A stretch of 64,000 nucleotides of DNA from Archegozetes longisetosus (GCA_018873245.2 JAEMBT020000009.1:12063112-12127111); one strand, 5' to 3'; shown: positions 22,395-35,221, counted from the stretch's first letter. Numbers and translations: made by a program. Notes: generated from the sequence alone by a model not told the origin.

Positions 22395-25300
22395 TTACTT
22401 TGAAAATTTTCTTTTCATTTGTAAGATAAACATATGAGCACTGTCTTCTAGCGAACACATTTTATTCTCTTCGATCGTTTTTACATCTTTAAGAGCATCT
22501 TGTATACTGAGTTGCCACAATTCTTTCTGCTTCAAAGCTCTTTTAGCAGTGGGCCGCATGTTTGCGTCAGGTGAAGACATCGTTTGCGACAATTGCCAAA
22601 CGTTTTCGTATTTAGTTTTGAATAAGTGATGGTTTTTCTCGTTAATATTCCTGAATTTTATATTAAGAGTATTTATTAATTCTCATAAACTTATGAACTT
22701 TAACATTACCTTTTCGTGTTAAGATTAAATAATTCTTCAATTATAATACCAATACTGTAAATATCAGTCGCGCAACTGAATGGCTTATTTCTGAAAAGTT
22801 CCTTAGCAAAGAATTTTGATGCTGAGTGATGAGACTGTAGTAACATTTCATCAAAGTCATAAAAGAATGAGGACACAATATCCGCCAACTTGATGATTCT
22901 ACCATTTAATCCATCTGTTATCAGAATGTTTGTTAAATTCAGATTTGTGTGAATTATAGGTAGATCCAATTGATGCAGATAGTCTACGCTTTCTAATAGC
23001 TCAGTCAATATTTCACTACTTATATAATAGCCAATTAAAGTCATCAGGTTTTTTGTGCTCTGATTAAGTTCAGAATTGATTCTTTCAATCAAAGTTTCCA
23101 AGTTACACTGGAGTAATTCCATTTGGATTGTCAACAGTATAGGACGATCAGGTCGTAATAATTCGTGTTTAGTTGAAAATTTTCTATCCAATTCTTTCAA
23201 ACTATTCAGTGAAAAGTTGTTGGACTCTGACCATGATCTGAAATATTGAATTGTGTGATTATCATCCAACTTTCCTGTTCGTTTCAACAGTTCCGATATA
23301 CGTGTAATCAACTTTTCGTTGACAGGAATTTTTTTGATTGCATACATTGAATCATCTTGCTTATTCTTAGCTTTTAATACGATCGTGAAGCTGCCTATCC
23401 CTATTAGAGTAAAATTTTCAAAATCTTGCTCAATTCCTGTTGTAATCTTATTTTCGGCTGTCGACTTCGAACCAATTGGTGTCTGAATATCTTCTCCTGT
23501 GGAAGAAGATGACTTGGATCCCTCTTCTGCTTTACTAAATTGATTCAATTTAGTTTCCATGAATAGTAGATAGAAAATGTCTTCTAAATATTTGGTACTT
23601 TCGATCTTAGCTTTGATTTTTTGTAATTCTGGTTCGTTCTTTAAGTATTGACTCAGGCTCAAGAACCATGACTGTTTCTGAGAGAAAATCTCCTTCCAAT
23701 AAGGTCTCAAATTCTTCCGTGGTTGAATCATTTTCAAAGAAAGGTCAAACAAATTCTTATACATTTGTGTGAACTGACCGTCATTTTCTTGTGAAATCTC
23801 CCTAAAGTTGAAAAATTTTGATATATAAGATAAACTTAATTTATAAGATCTAATAAATCGTATTTCACATAAACGACAACCATTTGGCTAAAAGTTCACA
23901 CAACTTTAGAAAGACTCGATAAAATTTTTATAAGTTAAAGAATCTAAATTGCATTTAACCAAAGGTGCATTCCATTGAAATTTTCATCTGAAATATATAT
24001 TTTTAAGATTTTTGACTATGATATTTATATAATTTGAAAATGAAATTAGAGGTAAAATATCTCGAAAACTAATGGTTGATGGGCAAAAATCCTTCAACTC
24101 GGTTATTGTCGATCAAGTGATTCAGATCCTAATTCATTTTTAAACAAATTACCCATTAATATCAATGTTGAACAATTGCTGGATTGTAACACCTAGACTA
24201 TATATATCAACTTTCCCATCATAAAGTCCGGAGGGTACTTCAGGCGCCATATATTTTAAAGTTCCACAGTTAGTGTTTATTTGTGTAACAGATTCCAATA
24301 GCTTGGCTGTACCAAAATCTCCTATTTTAACGAATTTTCCATTAAACCCTCTTGTTATTAGTATATTATTTGGCTTCAAATCACGATGAACTATTGGAGT
24401 TGGTTGATTGTGCAGAAATTGAACACCTTCAAAAATTTCCATCAATAATTCACAATAAATATAGTACCCAGTAGTTGATAATTCATTCTTTTCTTTGTGT
24501 TTCAGCAGCTTGTTTGTCTGCTCAATAACTTGTCTCAGTGTGTAGTAACATAGTTCCATTTGAATGTATAATAACGATGTATGATTCCTATTAAAAATCA
24601 CGTGATCTTCCTTTAAACCTGATTCTTTATATTTTTTGTAAATCTTCTCATCCATTTGATTAAATTCAGTCCATGTAGATACATAATTAACCATATTTTC
24701 AGTAGTCAAATCCTTCATTATAATCAATTCCCTTTCGAGTTGCTTGATATTTATTTTAGTGACAGGAATTATTTTGATAGCATAGTTTTTGTCGTCTTTT
24801 AACGATCTTGCTTCATGAACAACGCTGAATGTACCCCATCCTAATAAACCGAATTCCTCGAAATTTTTCGAATAATTACCGTCAACTCTGGAACTGCTAA
24901 AAAATTGCTTCTGTTCAATAGACTTAATGGAAAGTTTATAGTTTGGGTGATTGAGTTTCTTTTGAATGAAGATTGGAAGAAAATCTACTTGGAAATCTTC
25001 TTTAACAGCTATCATATTATTGAAGTTATTATCACTTTCAATTATCTCTCTATTCAAACACCAAGTTTGACTTTCTGTCAGAACCCATTGACAAGTTGGA
25101 CGTCCATGTGCTCTTATGTCTATCATCTGTTGTATTATATCAACGATAGATGTGAAAAGATCCGTCACATCTTCATTCAAATCCACTCTGGAAAAAATTT
25201 ATTTTTGACATCGTGAGCGATTTAATCAATGAAAGGTTAAATGTTAATGAAAAATTACTTAGTTAATAAATTAAGCCCTATACTCAAATACTGTCAAAGA

Positions 25301-27953
25301 GTTAAAATTACGCGAAAATTGAATAAATTTCAAAATTTTCACTATAACGCACAAGATTAAAACTAGAATAAAATATTAGACAAAAATTTTGAATTCATTA
25401 GTCAAATACTGATTAAAATGACCTTTATATGTTCAAAACGGAAAAATATAGAAAAATTACTTTTTATGATGTGAAAATTTTCCATTGGAAATACTTATAC
25501 CACCTTATAGCTAATCTAAGACGAGACAAAATAGTGCAAGTATTCATTTTATGAAGAATTTCATAATGCGTGGAGAATAATTTTTACAAAAAATTAAATC
25601 TATCATCAACTTCCATATTTTTTACCTATCTTAATTTAAAGCTCTCTTTCTATTCGATTTGATAGCAATTACCAATTCATTGGTAATAAGACCAAACCAC
25701 TTATAATATATGTATTTTTAGAAAGATCTCATCAAGCCAAATTAGACCCTAACTATGGAGGAAGCCCCTACAGAGTTGTAGGAAGGCAACTGGGTTAAAA
25801 AATGACCACAGGTTTAGGCGATAGCTGGCGAACCAAGTGATTTAGAACTCAAAGTTGGATATCAAAAGACTCAGCTCAATAAGCTGGATAGGTCACTTGA
25901 CACTATCATGTGACTTTTGACCTTTAACCCAAAATAATTCCATTTCTCAAGCCTGAAGGTGTTCCCAGTAATAATATTTACAAAGACAAAGGGGCAGGGC
26001 CGATACCCCTCTAGGGTATGGTTTTGGTTTTAGTTTTATGTTCTCTTCGGGTTTACCTCTACGTAGTAGGAAGTTGATACACAAAGTTGTTTTTGTGGAT
26101 AAAACTCGAAAAATCAATTTTTAGCATAAGGTGATTTTTCCTTCATAACTTGAAAATTACTGATTTTTATTAAAGTTCCTAGAGACTTTTGTGTTCAGTA
26201 TTAAAAGACTTTTAAATGATATATCACTCGTCGAAATCGGTGTGGGCCCAGTGTTCCATAGAAAAACATCTCCTTCCAACTCTAATTCCATTTAAAGATA
26301 TACCCATTGGGACTTAGCACTAACAAATACTTTATTTTAACAATTATTTATTGACAAATACTTCATTGTCTTATAAATTCGACGAATTTTCTCCAAAATA
26401 ACTAAAATAAAAATTAAGTTTTATAATCTTTAAGGAAAATAAGTATACTACATCCCATTCCGGAACATGGATCCCCTACTTATACTTTGCCGGAACACCT
26501 GACAAATCTCTTTATTCCAGGACTGTGCCGGCGAAGCCAGGACGGGTGGCACTCGTAATTGGAAGTATTATTTAACTTTATTGGTACATTTAAAAAGCGG
26601 CAATGCGTTATCAATTAAAGGATTAAGCCGCTTAGAAAACGCTCATTGAACTGCAAGTGTTGCTTAAACGCTCAAGTCAGAATTGTTTTTAGATTAATGT
26701 TTGGTTATTTTCTTTTTATGAAAATATTCTGTTTCGCGTTGACTATCTTACAATCAGAGAGACATCCACACATAAATACAAGAGAGGTACCTTTATAAGT
26801 TTAATGTTTAACTTAAAAATTCTTCAAAATCGAAAGGTAAAAGTGAATGTAATAATCAATTATATATAATAATTTTAAAAACACAATAAAGTTTTTAATA
26901 TGCAAAATATTTAATTATATATAGTTAAAGGATCTCTATTACTTATTTGTGTGATTAAAAACTTGAAAGTACACCTCTACATTCATATATAGATATAGAC
27001 TTTTTAAGGCTTTGTAGCTCGGTTTATGGAGCTCAAATCTAGAAGACTAACTGACTATTCAGACCTGGTACACGAAATCATAAGAATTAAGTGAATGAAA
27101 TATTTTAAACTATTACTATACATTTTAGAGACTTGTATCTGATTCGCTAGTATATCATACTTATTTCTAAAAGTCATAAAAATTAATCGATTAAATATCA
27201 AATTTACTTATTCCCAAAAAGAAACTAAATTTTACTGTGCATTTGACATTGATTTGTTTTATCTAGGATTTACCTGAATAACATGCGAGCGATACATCCC
27301 AAGCTATAAATATCTGCTTTTGTATCATACCGTCTGCCAGTTAAAACTTCAGGAGCCAAGAATGAATATGATCCTACGGCTTCAGTGTGACTCTGCTGCT
27401 CATATTCGTGAGTTACAGACAATCCAAAATCACCTATCTTTACATAACTTTTGTTTAACCCATTGGTAATGAAAATGTTAGTAGGTTTTAAGTCACGGTG
27501 TATTATAGGTGGAATTTGTTTATGCAAATAACCGACACCTTCGAGTATTTCTCTAAATAGTTCGCTTGCAATGAAATATCCCATAGTATCAAGATTATGA
27601 TTGGTTGCACATATGAATTCATCTTCTATCCTATGGATCAAGCTTCTTAAGTCTAAGTCACACAATTCCATCTGTAAATATAATTTATTTTTGTCGTCAT
27701 TCTCCAGCCAAGAGTCTACATATTTAACGATATATTCATTCCTTAATCCTTTCAATAAATTTATTTCTCTTAAGCTAAAATCAATATCGTCAGTGATATA
27801 AACCGTTTTAATTGCGTATGTTTTGTTTGAAAATTTTCTTCTAGCCTTTACGATACTACCAAAAGCACCCCTTCCAATCTTCTTCATTATCACGAAACAA
27901 TTTTCAAGTTTCCCATTTTGGTAGATGGTTGAATCAGTTTTTTCGCTATCCAT
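22395..27953 (-). CDS. Triple tandem eIF2alpha-kinase-like protein, four exons
   Basis: Exons on the minus strand: A 27274-27953, B 24153-25187, C 22710-23801 and D 22395-22650. All introns are GT-AG and phase 2, giving one protein of about 1020 aa. Each exon carries the C-lobe end of the previous kinase, a linker, and a new kinase up to DIYSLG, so splicing completes three kinase domains. Kinase 1 is intact (GRGAFGSIVKA, YAIKTV, HRDLKPTN, KIGDFG, APEVL). Kinase 2 is intact (GWGTFSVVHEA, HRDLKPNN, KIGDFG, KYMAPEV). Kinase 3 keeps YAIKK but has HTNLNLTN for HRDLKxxN and ADIV for DFG, and it lacks APE, so it is a probable pseudokinase. VKYVDSWLE, IQMELC and the insert before them point to the GCN2/PERK/PKR branch. 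No RWD, dsRNA-binding or transmembrane region is seen. A translation-control role is inferred. The alternative reading is three separate adjacent genes, but every splice junction is in phase. Confidence 0.82.
25188..27273 (-). other. Large first intron of the triple-kinase gene
   Basis: This 2.1-kb intron (GTAAAT...TTCCAG) contains no coding. It carries a piece of the dispersed GACTCAGCTC ... GTGACTTTTGACC repeat at 25868-25930 and a GC-richer patch at 26490-26640 of unknown nature. Confidence 0.6.
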
Positions 27954-28190
27954 TTAACTTTAAGAAAAGAAAAATGAGTTTTGGATTAGTCTTGTTGTAA
28001 AGTACTTATCCTTTATCGCCATAGTAGCTTTTGAATATTAGTATTACTTTGTAAAACTTTATTACTCATTAATTAAAAATTACTATATATGCCCGAAAAG
28101 TCTACGTTAGTGTGATCACATCTCGTTCAGTTGATTTCGGTATATTTAAAAACTTCAGAGGGTTGAGAAGTACACTTCTCAGGGATTGTA

Positions 28191-28603
28191 TTGGGGTTTT
28201 GCTTATGTAATGCGGTTTTTGTTAGTAAAATTGCACCCGTCGCCCGGATTCAGGGTTGTCTTCGACACTGAAGTCGTTGTTTCAGAAGCGCGAAAACCAT
28301 CGCTGACACTGACTCACACTCAGAGCTTTGCGACCATATGTGTCCCGAATGTGTTGTGCGGCTTCGGTAGCATTTGATCTCCGATGAAATTCATACAACA
28401 AACAATGTCTTATGTGAGTCTTAGTCGGAAACTCTTCAGCCATTTTGGACACAATTTATTTAAAGATTATTTGTCAATAATTTGAGTTTAGATATGACTC
28501 TTTTGGATGACTTTCCAAAAACATTTGTAAACAATCGATTACTGACTCAAAGTTGACCTCAAACATAACGTTAAAAAACCGCATTACATAAGCAAAACCC
28601 TAA
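28191..28603 (-). mobile_element. 413-bp mariner deletion derivative retaining the transposase DNA-binding end
   Basis: Inverted ends of about 30 bp (TTGGGGTTTTGCTTATGTAA, then TGCGGTTTTT; right end with one mismatch) are flanked by TA on both sides (28189-28190 and 28604-28605). On the minus strand from 28456 a frame reads MAEEFPTKTHIRHCLLYEF and then a mariner HTH (AAQHIRDTYG, CQRWFSRF). It is interrupted by one TGA and ends after PESGRRVQFY. The catalytic domain is absent. Confidence 0.85.
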
Positions 28604-29630
28604 TATAACTTCTGACAAATTCAAAGTGAGGACCAAGCACTATTTATCGGAAAGATTGTTAATTCCAGTAAAATACCGGAAATTTTTGAATGCAATTCAA
28701 CCTTATTCATTCTCTTTACATGCATAGTGACAATAATGAATATATCTAGAGAAAAACATGAAGATTTATTGAAAATATTTAATTATGTTTTGTTTAACCG
28801 TTTTAAGGATTTAGAAAAATATCATTTGAGATAACTTTTATATCTCAAAATATAAAATTCACGATAGCTAACTCAAACTGTGTCTTATCACTTGAGCGAA
28901 ACCCATTTAGGCGAAATCCACTTGCGCGAAAGCCGGTTGAGCGAAAGCTACTTAAGCCAAATTATACTTAAGCGAAAGCCATTTCAGCGAAAAACATTTT
29001 ATTTACAATGATTCTAATACCTGCTTATATTTTCATATTTAAAACTATAATTAATTAGAGAATTGAAAGACTAGTCCTTATTCAAATAGCAGATATGCTA
29101 TTCTTGAATTTTTAGATGCTACTTCACGTGTAATATTTAACTGAATCACAAATTACATTCTATTTTTTACTACATAATTTTTTTTATTACACTATGAATA
29201 TTATTAGTTGATAAATGTTTCTTATTTAAGTTATTTTTGATCTTTATAAATTGTACCGAAAAATGACTTGAAATTAAGATTGACTAGAAAGATACTCCAT
29301 AGCCACTTTATAAAAATGGTTTAGCAAATTTTAAGCAAATTTCGCTTATAAAGCTTTCGCGCAAAAAGACTTTCGCGCAAGCGGCATATAACCAACTCAA
29401 ACATAATATCAAATCTCCTCATAAGCATTCAGAATGCAGTCTGCCTCAGTTCTTCAGATCCTATAAAGATACTTTTGTTGATATTTGCATTAATTTTTGT
29501 AATTACCGAATAAAAGAGTAATAAGCATTTCATTCTTTGTAAGAATTTTTAACTAAATATCCAAACATTTGAATTGCTTAATGAAGTTTAATAAAAAGTA
29601 TAATGGAGTTATAATTTTTCATTGAATAGA
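28604..29630. repeat. Spacer with GCGAAAG inverted arrays
   Basis: At 28897-28995 a degenerate tandem array of GCGAAA-containing units of about 15 bp occurs (TTGCGCGAAAGCC, TTGAGCGAAAGCT). The inverse (CTTTCGCGCAA) recurs at 29336-29384, so the 490-bp interval could be a decayed inverted-repeat element. Nothing else is recognised. Confidence 0.4.
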
Positions 29631-29639
29631 AGGATAACT

Positions 29640-30190
29640 CAAACGCAGTCATGAAGAGTTTGTTAAAGTGCTAAAAGATAATATGCCTCCGAGAAACACA
29701 ACCTCCAATTGGTTTGCTGAGCCTAATTGTGGACGACATTCCCTTAAAGTTGAATACCGAGCCGGTAGTCCCGTATTCGCAAAATATATATAAACGTGCC
29801 AAAAGTATAAGGAATACTCAAGAACGATAGAGAAATGACAACATCGTCAAGTAACAAAAGTTTTTAATCTTCACTTTGCGCTAATAGGTATCTCAAAAAA
29901 TGAAGGTACTGATTTTGTCCCATCCTCCAGTAAATTACTGGATTTAGCTCCCTGTGATTTCTAGCTGTACGCATTAGAGCTTTTAGTCGGCATGATTTAA
30001 CAAAATTTGTGAAGAAGTCCGAAGTTTCAAAAAAAAAATATACGGAGCTGCTTATTAAATTTCAAAAAATTGATGCTATTTTCTACTTATCACTGCTCTA
30101 TTATTTACTATTAGTTATATCGACCTTTTACCCATTAACTACTTTTGGCGAACAGAAAAATGTTTATTAAAGTATATTAAGGCTTAAATA
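29640..30190 (+). pseudogene. Internally deleted mariner transposase relic
   Basis: On the plus strand there is a mariner HTH/linker-like stretch (NMPPRNTTSNWFAE, YRAGSPV). After a deletion comes a C-terminal LDLAPCDF motif, a variant of the mariner SPDLxPxDF motif. Many stops and frameshifts. The central catalytic region is largely missing. Confidence 0.5.
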
Positions 30191-31906
30191 GTTAGTAATA
30201 ATAAAAGAAAATAATGATTACCGCAGGGAATGAAAAGAATACATTCAGTGAATTACAAGATGCAGTCTAAGATATTTGTGATCTTAATCGCAACACGTGT
30301 ATGTTAACACAAAAAATCGACCGAAATTTAATAAACTGATGAAATAAGTCTTGAAAAGTCAAAATTAACTGACATCTCTGCTATCTGCTCTATTAATTTG
30401 CTTCCTCTATCTTTCATTCTAGGTAAATTAATGGCGAAATTGTTAACGAGAATTGGTTTAATTTATCGGTAGTATACAGCGTTGTTAACTCAAACCCAAA
30501 CCAAACCGAACGCTAAAATTTTTCTTAAAATCTGATTATGAAGATATGAAATATAAAAAAAAATATCATTTGTTCAACCAGTAAATACTTAGTCATAACG
30601 AAATGTCACAGATGCGCTACTTTTCTGACGCCTGCTTCAAGAATAATGGATAAATTAACATCTGAGGATAAAACTAATGTCTGCAGATAACTTCGAACAT
30701 GGTAAATAAGTTTCAAATAAAGGATAAAGAAAAAGTGATGATTTAACAAGTGCAAAAAAATAAATTTTCAGTTTGCAGAGGCAAGCGAAAGTTGAATATA
30801 AGGATATACTTTTTCTGAATTCCTTCGATATAATAGTTGAGCATTTGCTGATAATCAAATAACAATGTATCCGACATTATTTCGGCGCGAATGTGACAAG
30901 AAATACGCATGGCACATACAATTATGCTTATTTTTATTTTCAACACCGGCAACTAGTTTATCAGGTGGAAGTTTTGACTGAAGTACACTTTGGGTTCATA
31001 GGGGTACACAGGCTCGATTACTGGACTTATCTTGATTATCGAAGTCTAATTGGATTTAGTTTAAGTAAAGAAGATAAATATTATGATATCTTAATGGCCT
31101 TTGGGCTGAAAATTAATCCAGCTTAAATTGTATAACTTTTTGGTCAAGTTTCAAAAATTTATGATAGCCAAAAGTGAGATAGCCAAGTTGCTGGACCTGT
31201 GAGATCTCCAAAAATGTTTTCAGATCGGTCCTATCTTTAAGGATCCAAGAGTTAAATGTGCATGTGACGTATCATTAGACTCAGCAGGATGCGTCGAATT
31301 GAACTTAGGTTAGATTAGATAAGATTAGATTAAAAAAGGCTAGGTCTAGTTAAGGGTCAAAAGACAGATGATAAGATAAAGTGTGATAACAATATTCCTA
31401 AAGGTAGCACATCAATTCACCGCAATCAACTCAGCGCTACGACAATCCAATGCATTTAAAAATTTCATGAAAATTGATAACTTTCAAGAAAAATAGAAAC
31501 TGTAATTTTGTATTTATTGAAAAATTATGTGCTTATGTGCTTACTCTATTTTTTGCCATGTATACTTGAAACCGAAAAACTATCGGATTTTGACTAACCT
31601 TTAGGTCTCCAAAATACCTTAATTCTTTACAGAAATTATTTCCTGATTTTTGTCGATTTATTGACCAAAAATCAAGATTAAATTCGAAGGGTTGGATGAC
31701 AAATGATTTTTTGAAATAATTAAATTGTCCGTATAGCACATTATAAAATCTTTTAAAAATTTCTACTAAACTACTGGAATCTTAATATAATATTCTAGAA
31801 GTATATGCGAGAGGTCAGAGGCTATAGATTCAAATATTCAATTGGTTCACCCACTCACAATGTCTTAATATCTCTTATTCTTTATGGCGTGATCTGATAT
31901 AAACAA
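30191..31906. other. Spacer without recognised genes
   Basis: AT-rich, with a TTAGG-like stretch near 31307-31330 (TTAGGTTAGATTAGATAAG). Overlapping short ORFs at 30.65-31.1 kb have no recognisable family. Confidence 0.4.
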
Positions 31907-32517
31907 AGAACATTGCCGGAAAGTCTATGGGATTCTGCCTAATTTGGCACCCGGGATATGATGATATATTTTAATAGAGGTCATCAACCTGATCAAAATT
32001 GCTAATGGGCCCACTTCCGTACAACTTATAGTTTAAGCGTTAGATGGCGTTAAAGTTTTAAAATGGGGTAAAATACAGATTTATTCGGTGGATATTAAAG
32101 ATATCGAAAAATGGTTTTCATATTTGTAGTCAGCGTAATTCTACATCGAAACCATATATCATATATTCGAAAATCTTAAAATAAAAAAAACCAAAAATTC
32201 GACAAATTCGAATATCTCGAAAACTATTCGATATAAAAAATTTTCAGAACTGTCGGTTGTTGTGCGCACATATCGACAGTTCTGTGGTATCTTGGGTATG
32301 CATGACATCTGCTCGAGATTCCAATTCCCGCAGAATTTCTGAATGATATCTGCGCGGAATTGGAGGAACAAGAGTAAGCCTCGGCGGCGACTAAAATGGG
32401 GAGTCCGGTTGGGGCGGAGGGTGGGGACCCCACCAAAATATTACATTTTACATCGTGATTAAATATGTTATCATATATTTAAAAATATATGATAGGCATG
32501 GTTCGGCAATGTTCTTA
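31907..32517. mobile_element. 611-bp nonautonomous DNA transposon, copy 1
   Basis: The ends AAGAACATTGCCGGAA and GGTTCGGCAATGTTCTTA form short terminal inverted repeats (AAGAACATTGCCG). The body is about 95% identical by eye to the interrupted copy at 39147-40562, and a diverged third copy lies at 44790-45290. No coding capacity. Confidence 0.75.
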
Positions 32518-32750
32518 GACTTTAAATTTTAAATGATTAAAACTAATATTTTCGCATTATGCAAAAATATGCATAAAAATGAGTTTGAATACACACGATC
32601 ATTATTAAAAATTATCTTTCAGTATTTCTTGACATTAAATGCACTTTATGATCAAATCTTAACAGAAACTTTCAGAGACGACTACTCACAAATCATTCAC
32701 TTAAAATATTAAAGATTGAACCTTTGATTAATGAACAAGAGTCAACAAAT

Positions 32751-33397
32751 GGATCTTGTACGGTTTATCAACAGCTAGTTTATCGACAACTAATTTATCG
32801 ACAACTAATTTATCGACACGACCAGTTTATCAACATCCGGCTTATCGACAACCAGTTAATTGACAGTCAATTTATCTACTTCTGGCTTAGCAACACGGGT
32901 TCACCAATGACCTGTTCACTGACAAGTATTTTATTATAAGATTCGTCAAATTTCCCATTTATCTCGAATTCAATCGTTTTATTAGGTTAAGCTAGGTTAG
33001 GTTGTCTTACATTAGATAAGGTTGCTATGTTTGTTAGGTTAGGCTAGGTAACGTTGCCATGGTGATTAGGTTGGGGTACTTTACAATAAATAACATTATT
33101 TTGATTATTCTAGGTTAGGTAAGAAAGTTAAAAAAATGACCACGTTACCAAACCTAACCCAACCTAATAAACATAACAACCTTCCCTAACATAAGATAAC
33201 CTAGCCTAACTTAACCTAATAAAACGATTGAAATCGAGATAAATGGAAAATTTAACTAATTTTATAAAAAAAAACTTATCGGTGAATAGAACCAGACCCG
33301 TGTTGATAAGCCAGGAGTAGATAAACTGACTGTCGATTAACTGGTTGTCGATAAGCCGGGTGTAGATAAACAGGTTGTCGATAAACCGTACCAATCC
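32751..33397. mobile_element. 647-bp foldback element with TTTATCGACAACTAG arrays and TTAGG-like stem
   Basis: The whole unit is a near-palindrome. Outer arms are tandem units of about 15 bp (TTTATCGACAACTAG and variants). Inner arms carry TTAGGTTAAGCTAGGTTAGG and its inverse, with a loop of about 80 bp near 33060-33140. CAACAAAT flanks both sides (32743-32750 and 33398-33405), an 8-bp target duplication. The ends are GGATCTTGTACGG and CCGTACCAATCC. Non-coding. Confidence 0.82.
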
Positions 33398-33405
33398 CAA
33401 CAAAT

Positions 33406-34125
33406 CACATATTAAAGCGTAAATATTAATGTCGAACCTTTTTGTAGATTATTTCGATTTTAATGATTTTCAAGTGAAAACGAATTGATTTTCTTAAATA
33501 TTTTTATATAGATTTCAATCTGATTTTGCTGATTTTCGGTCAACAAAGAACCTAAATTTTGAATTATACTGAGCGAACCTGTACGTTTGACTTATAGACT
33601 CAGATCACGCTTTTTTTTATAAATCATAGATTCAAAAATATTGGGTTTTGTAAAAATAAACAATTTTTAGTTTAATAGTCTCCCCGCTTAGTGTTAATTT
33701 CTGGGATGAGTTGTTCGATTACTTACTTTTAGTTTGCTTACAAATTCTGCAATAAATATTGATGAATTTTACCGCTTAAATATTCTTCGACGCTACAAAT
33801 TTATGATAATATCTTTATGAAACTAATTAGTAGATTTTGGTAATTTTTCAACTATTAATGATCGTTTAATTCATCTTCACTCATTAATGTTTTGATTAAT
33901 ATATGACTCAAATGATTGCTTAATTCAAATTCACAAAAAATATTACGTTATCTAAAAATTATTAGATAAGTATGGCTTTCTTGATATTTTATTAGGTCTT
34001 TTTTAAGTCCTCACGCTATCTTTTCTCAGCAACCAGATAACTTCCAAGGCTATTAATGATATGATTTTGATACTTAGTCCAAACATGACTTCTCTGCAAA
34101 AAAACTGAGTGTTTATTCCTTCTCC
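33406..34125. other. AT-rich spacer
   Basis: No gene, repeat or element recognised. Confidence 0.45.
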
Positions 34126-34675
34126 TTGTTATATTTTTTAAAAATTATGTTTTTTGTCCAAATGTGGGCCAACTTCGAGAGTGTTTCTGTACAAGAACAG
34201 AGGGCTTTCATAAAGATATCAGTGCTGTTAGATAAAGAGGCAAGTGTTGTACATCATGAACTGAAAACCGCACTTGCGGGCGGGCGTATTCCCTTAGGCG
34301 GGTCGAAGAGTTGGCCAAAGAATATCGTTCTGGTGAAAGAATATCATGTGAAGATTTACCAAGGTCAGGTCATCCAGTGACTGCCGATACTCCAGAGAAT
34401 CGAGAGAGGCTACAGGAACTAATGGCACAAACAGAGCATGGACTTTAGATGACTTATCCGACAATTTGGGTATCAGTGTGTCCACTGTATGGAGCATGTT
34501 GCAAGATTTGGGATATAGAAAAGTAGCCTCTAAGTATGTACCACATACCCTTACCTGCCTCTAAATGAAAGCTCGTGTGGATCCCTGTAAATGTAACCTT
34601 GAAAAGTATGAGCAAGATTCTACACTATTACACAGAATCGTTACAATTTACGAAACATAGCTAAGATCGTATGAC

Positions 34676-35185
34676 TAGTGTTCCCAGGCCATTTTGTCGC
34701 TAAACTTGAGAACTTACAAAAAATGAAAATTTTCGCCCTGAGTTCGCCTCGAGATTAATAAATTAAATAAATAATAATGTAACATATTTTAACTAATAAT
34801 CTGTTTATTAATTAAACGCTTTACAAAACAAAATTATATTATTTAGAAAATCTATATTTTTGCTGTGATTTGGCTGCAGTAATACAACTTTTGTTATCCT
34901 CTTGTTATCAAATCATAGCTTTTTATGCAAAACATTTCCACAAAACTATTTTAATAATTAGATTCTATGTATAAACACATTCCATGCACTAACCTATTAT
35001 TGTTAGTATTGATTGCTTATCATAAATGACATTAGTTTACAGTTTAGTGCATAATATGCTTCGAGTTTTTTGCCAACATTTTTAACTTGAGATTCTATTC
35101 TCAAGTTATATGACCTAACTTGAGGCCTGAGATAGACCTCAATAACTTGAGAATCAAGCTGAAAACTTGAGACCTGGGAACACTA
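34676..35185. mobile_element. 510-bp hAT-type MITE nested in mariner relic 1
   Basis: Ends TAGTGTTCCCAGG and CCTGGGAACACTA; 8-bp duplication CGTATGAC at 34668-34675 and 35186-35193. Internal ACTTGAG/CTCAAGTT palindromes near the ends. No coding. Confidence 0.88.
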
Positions 35186-35221
35186 CGTATGACCCTAAGG
35201 ATCCTAAAACTGCAGCTGAAT

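Noticed and set aside
26490..26640. GC-richer patch resembling a possible tRNA or SINE
   Set aside because: No cloverleaf or A/B box could be made out.
24153..27953. Kinase exons as three separate neighbouring genes
   Set aside because: Each unit lacks its own complete C-lobe, and all splice junctions are phase-matched; kept only as an alternative.
28897..28995. GCGAAA array considered as a CRISPR-like array
   Set aside because: Units are degenerate, spacers are too short, and the DNA is eukaryotic.
30655..31126. Overlapping ORFs of 67-77 codons on both strands
   Set aside because: No family similarity, no splice structure, lying in AT-rich spacer.
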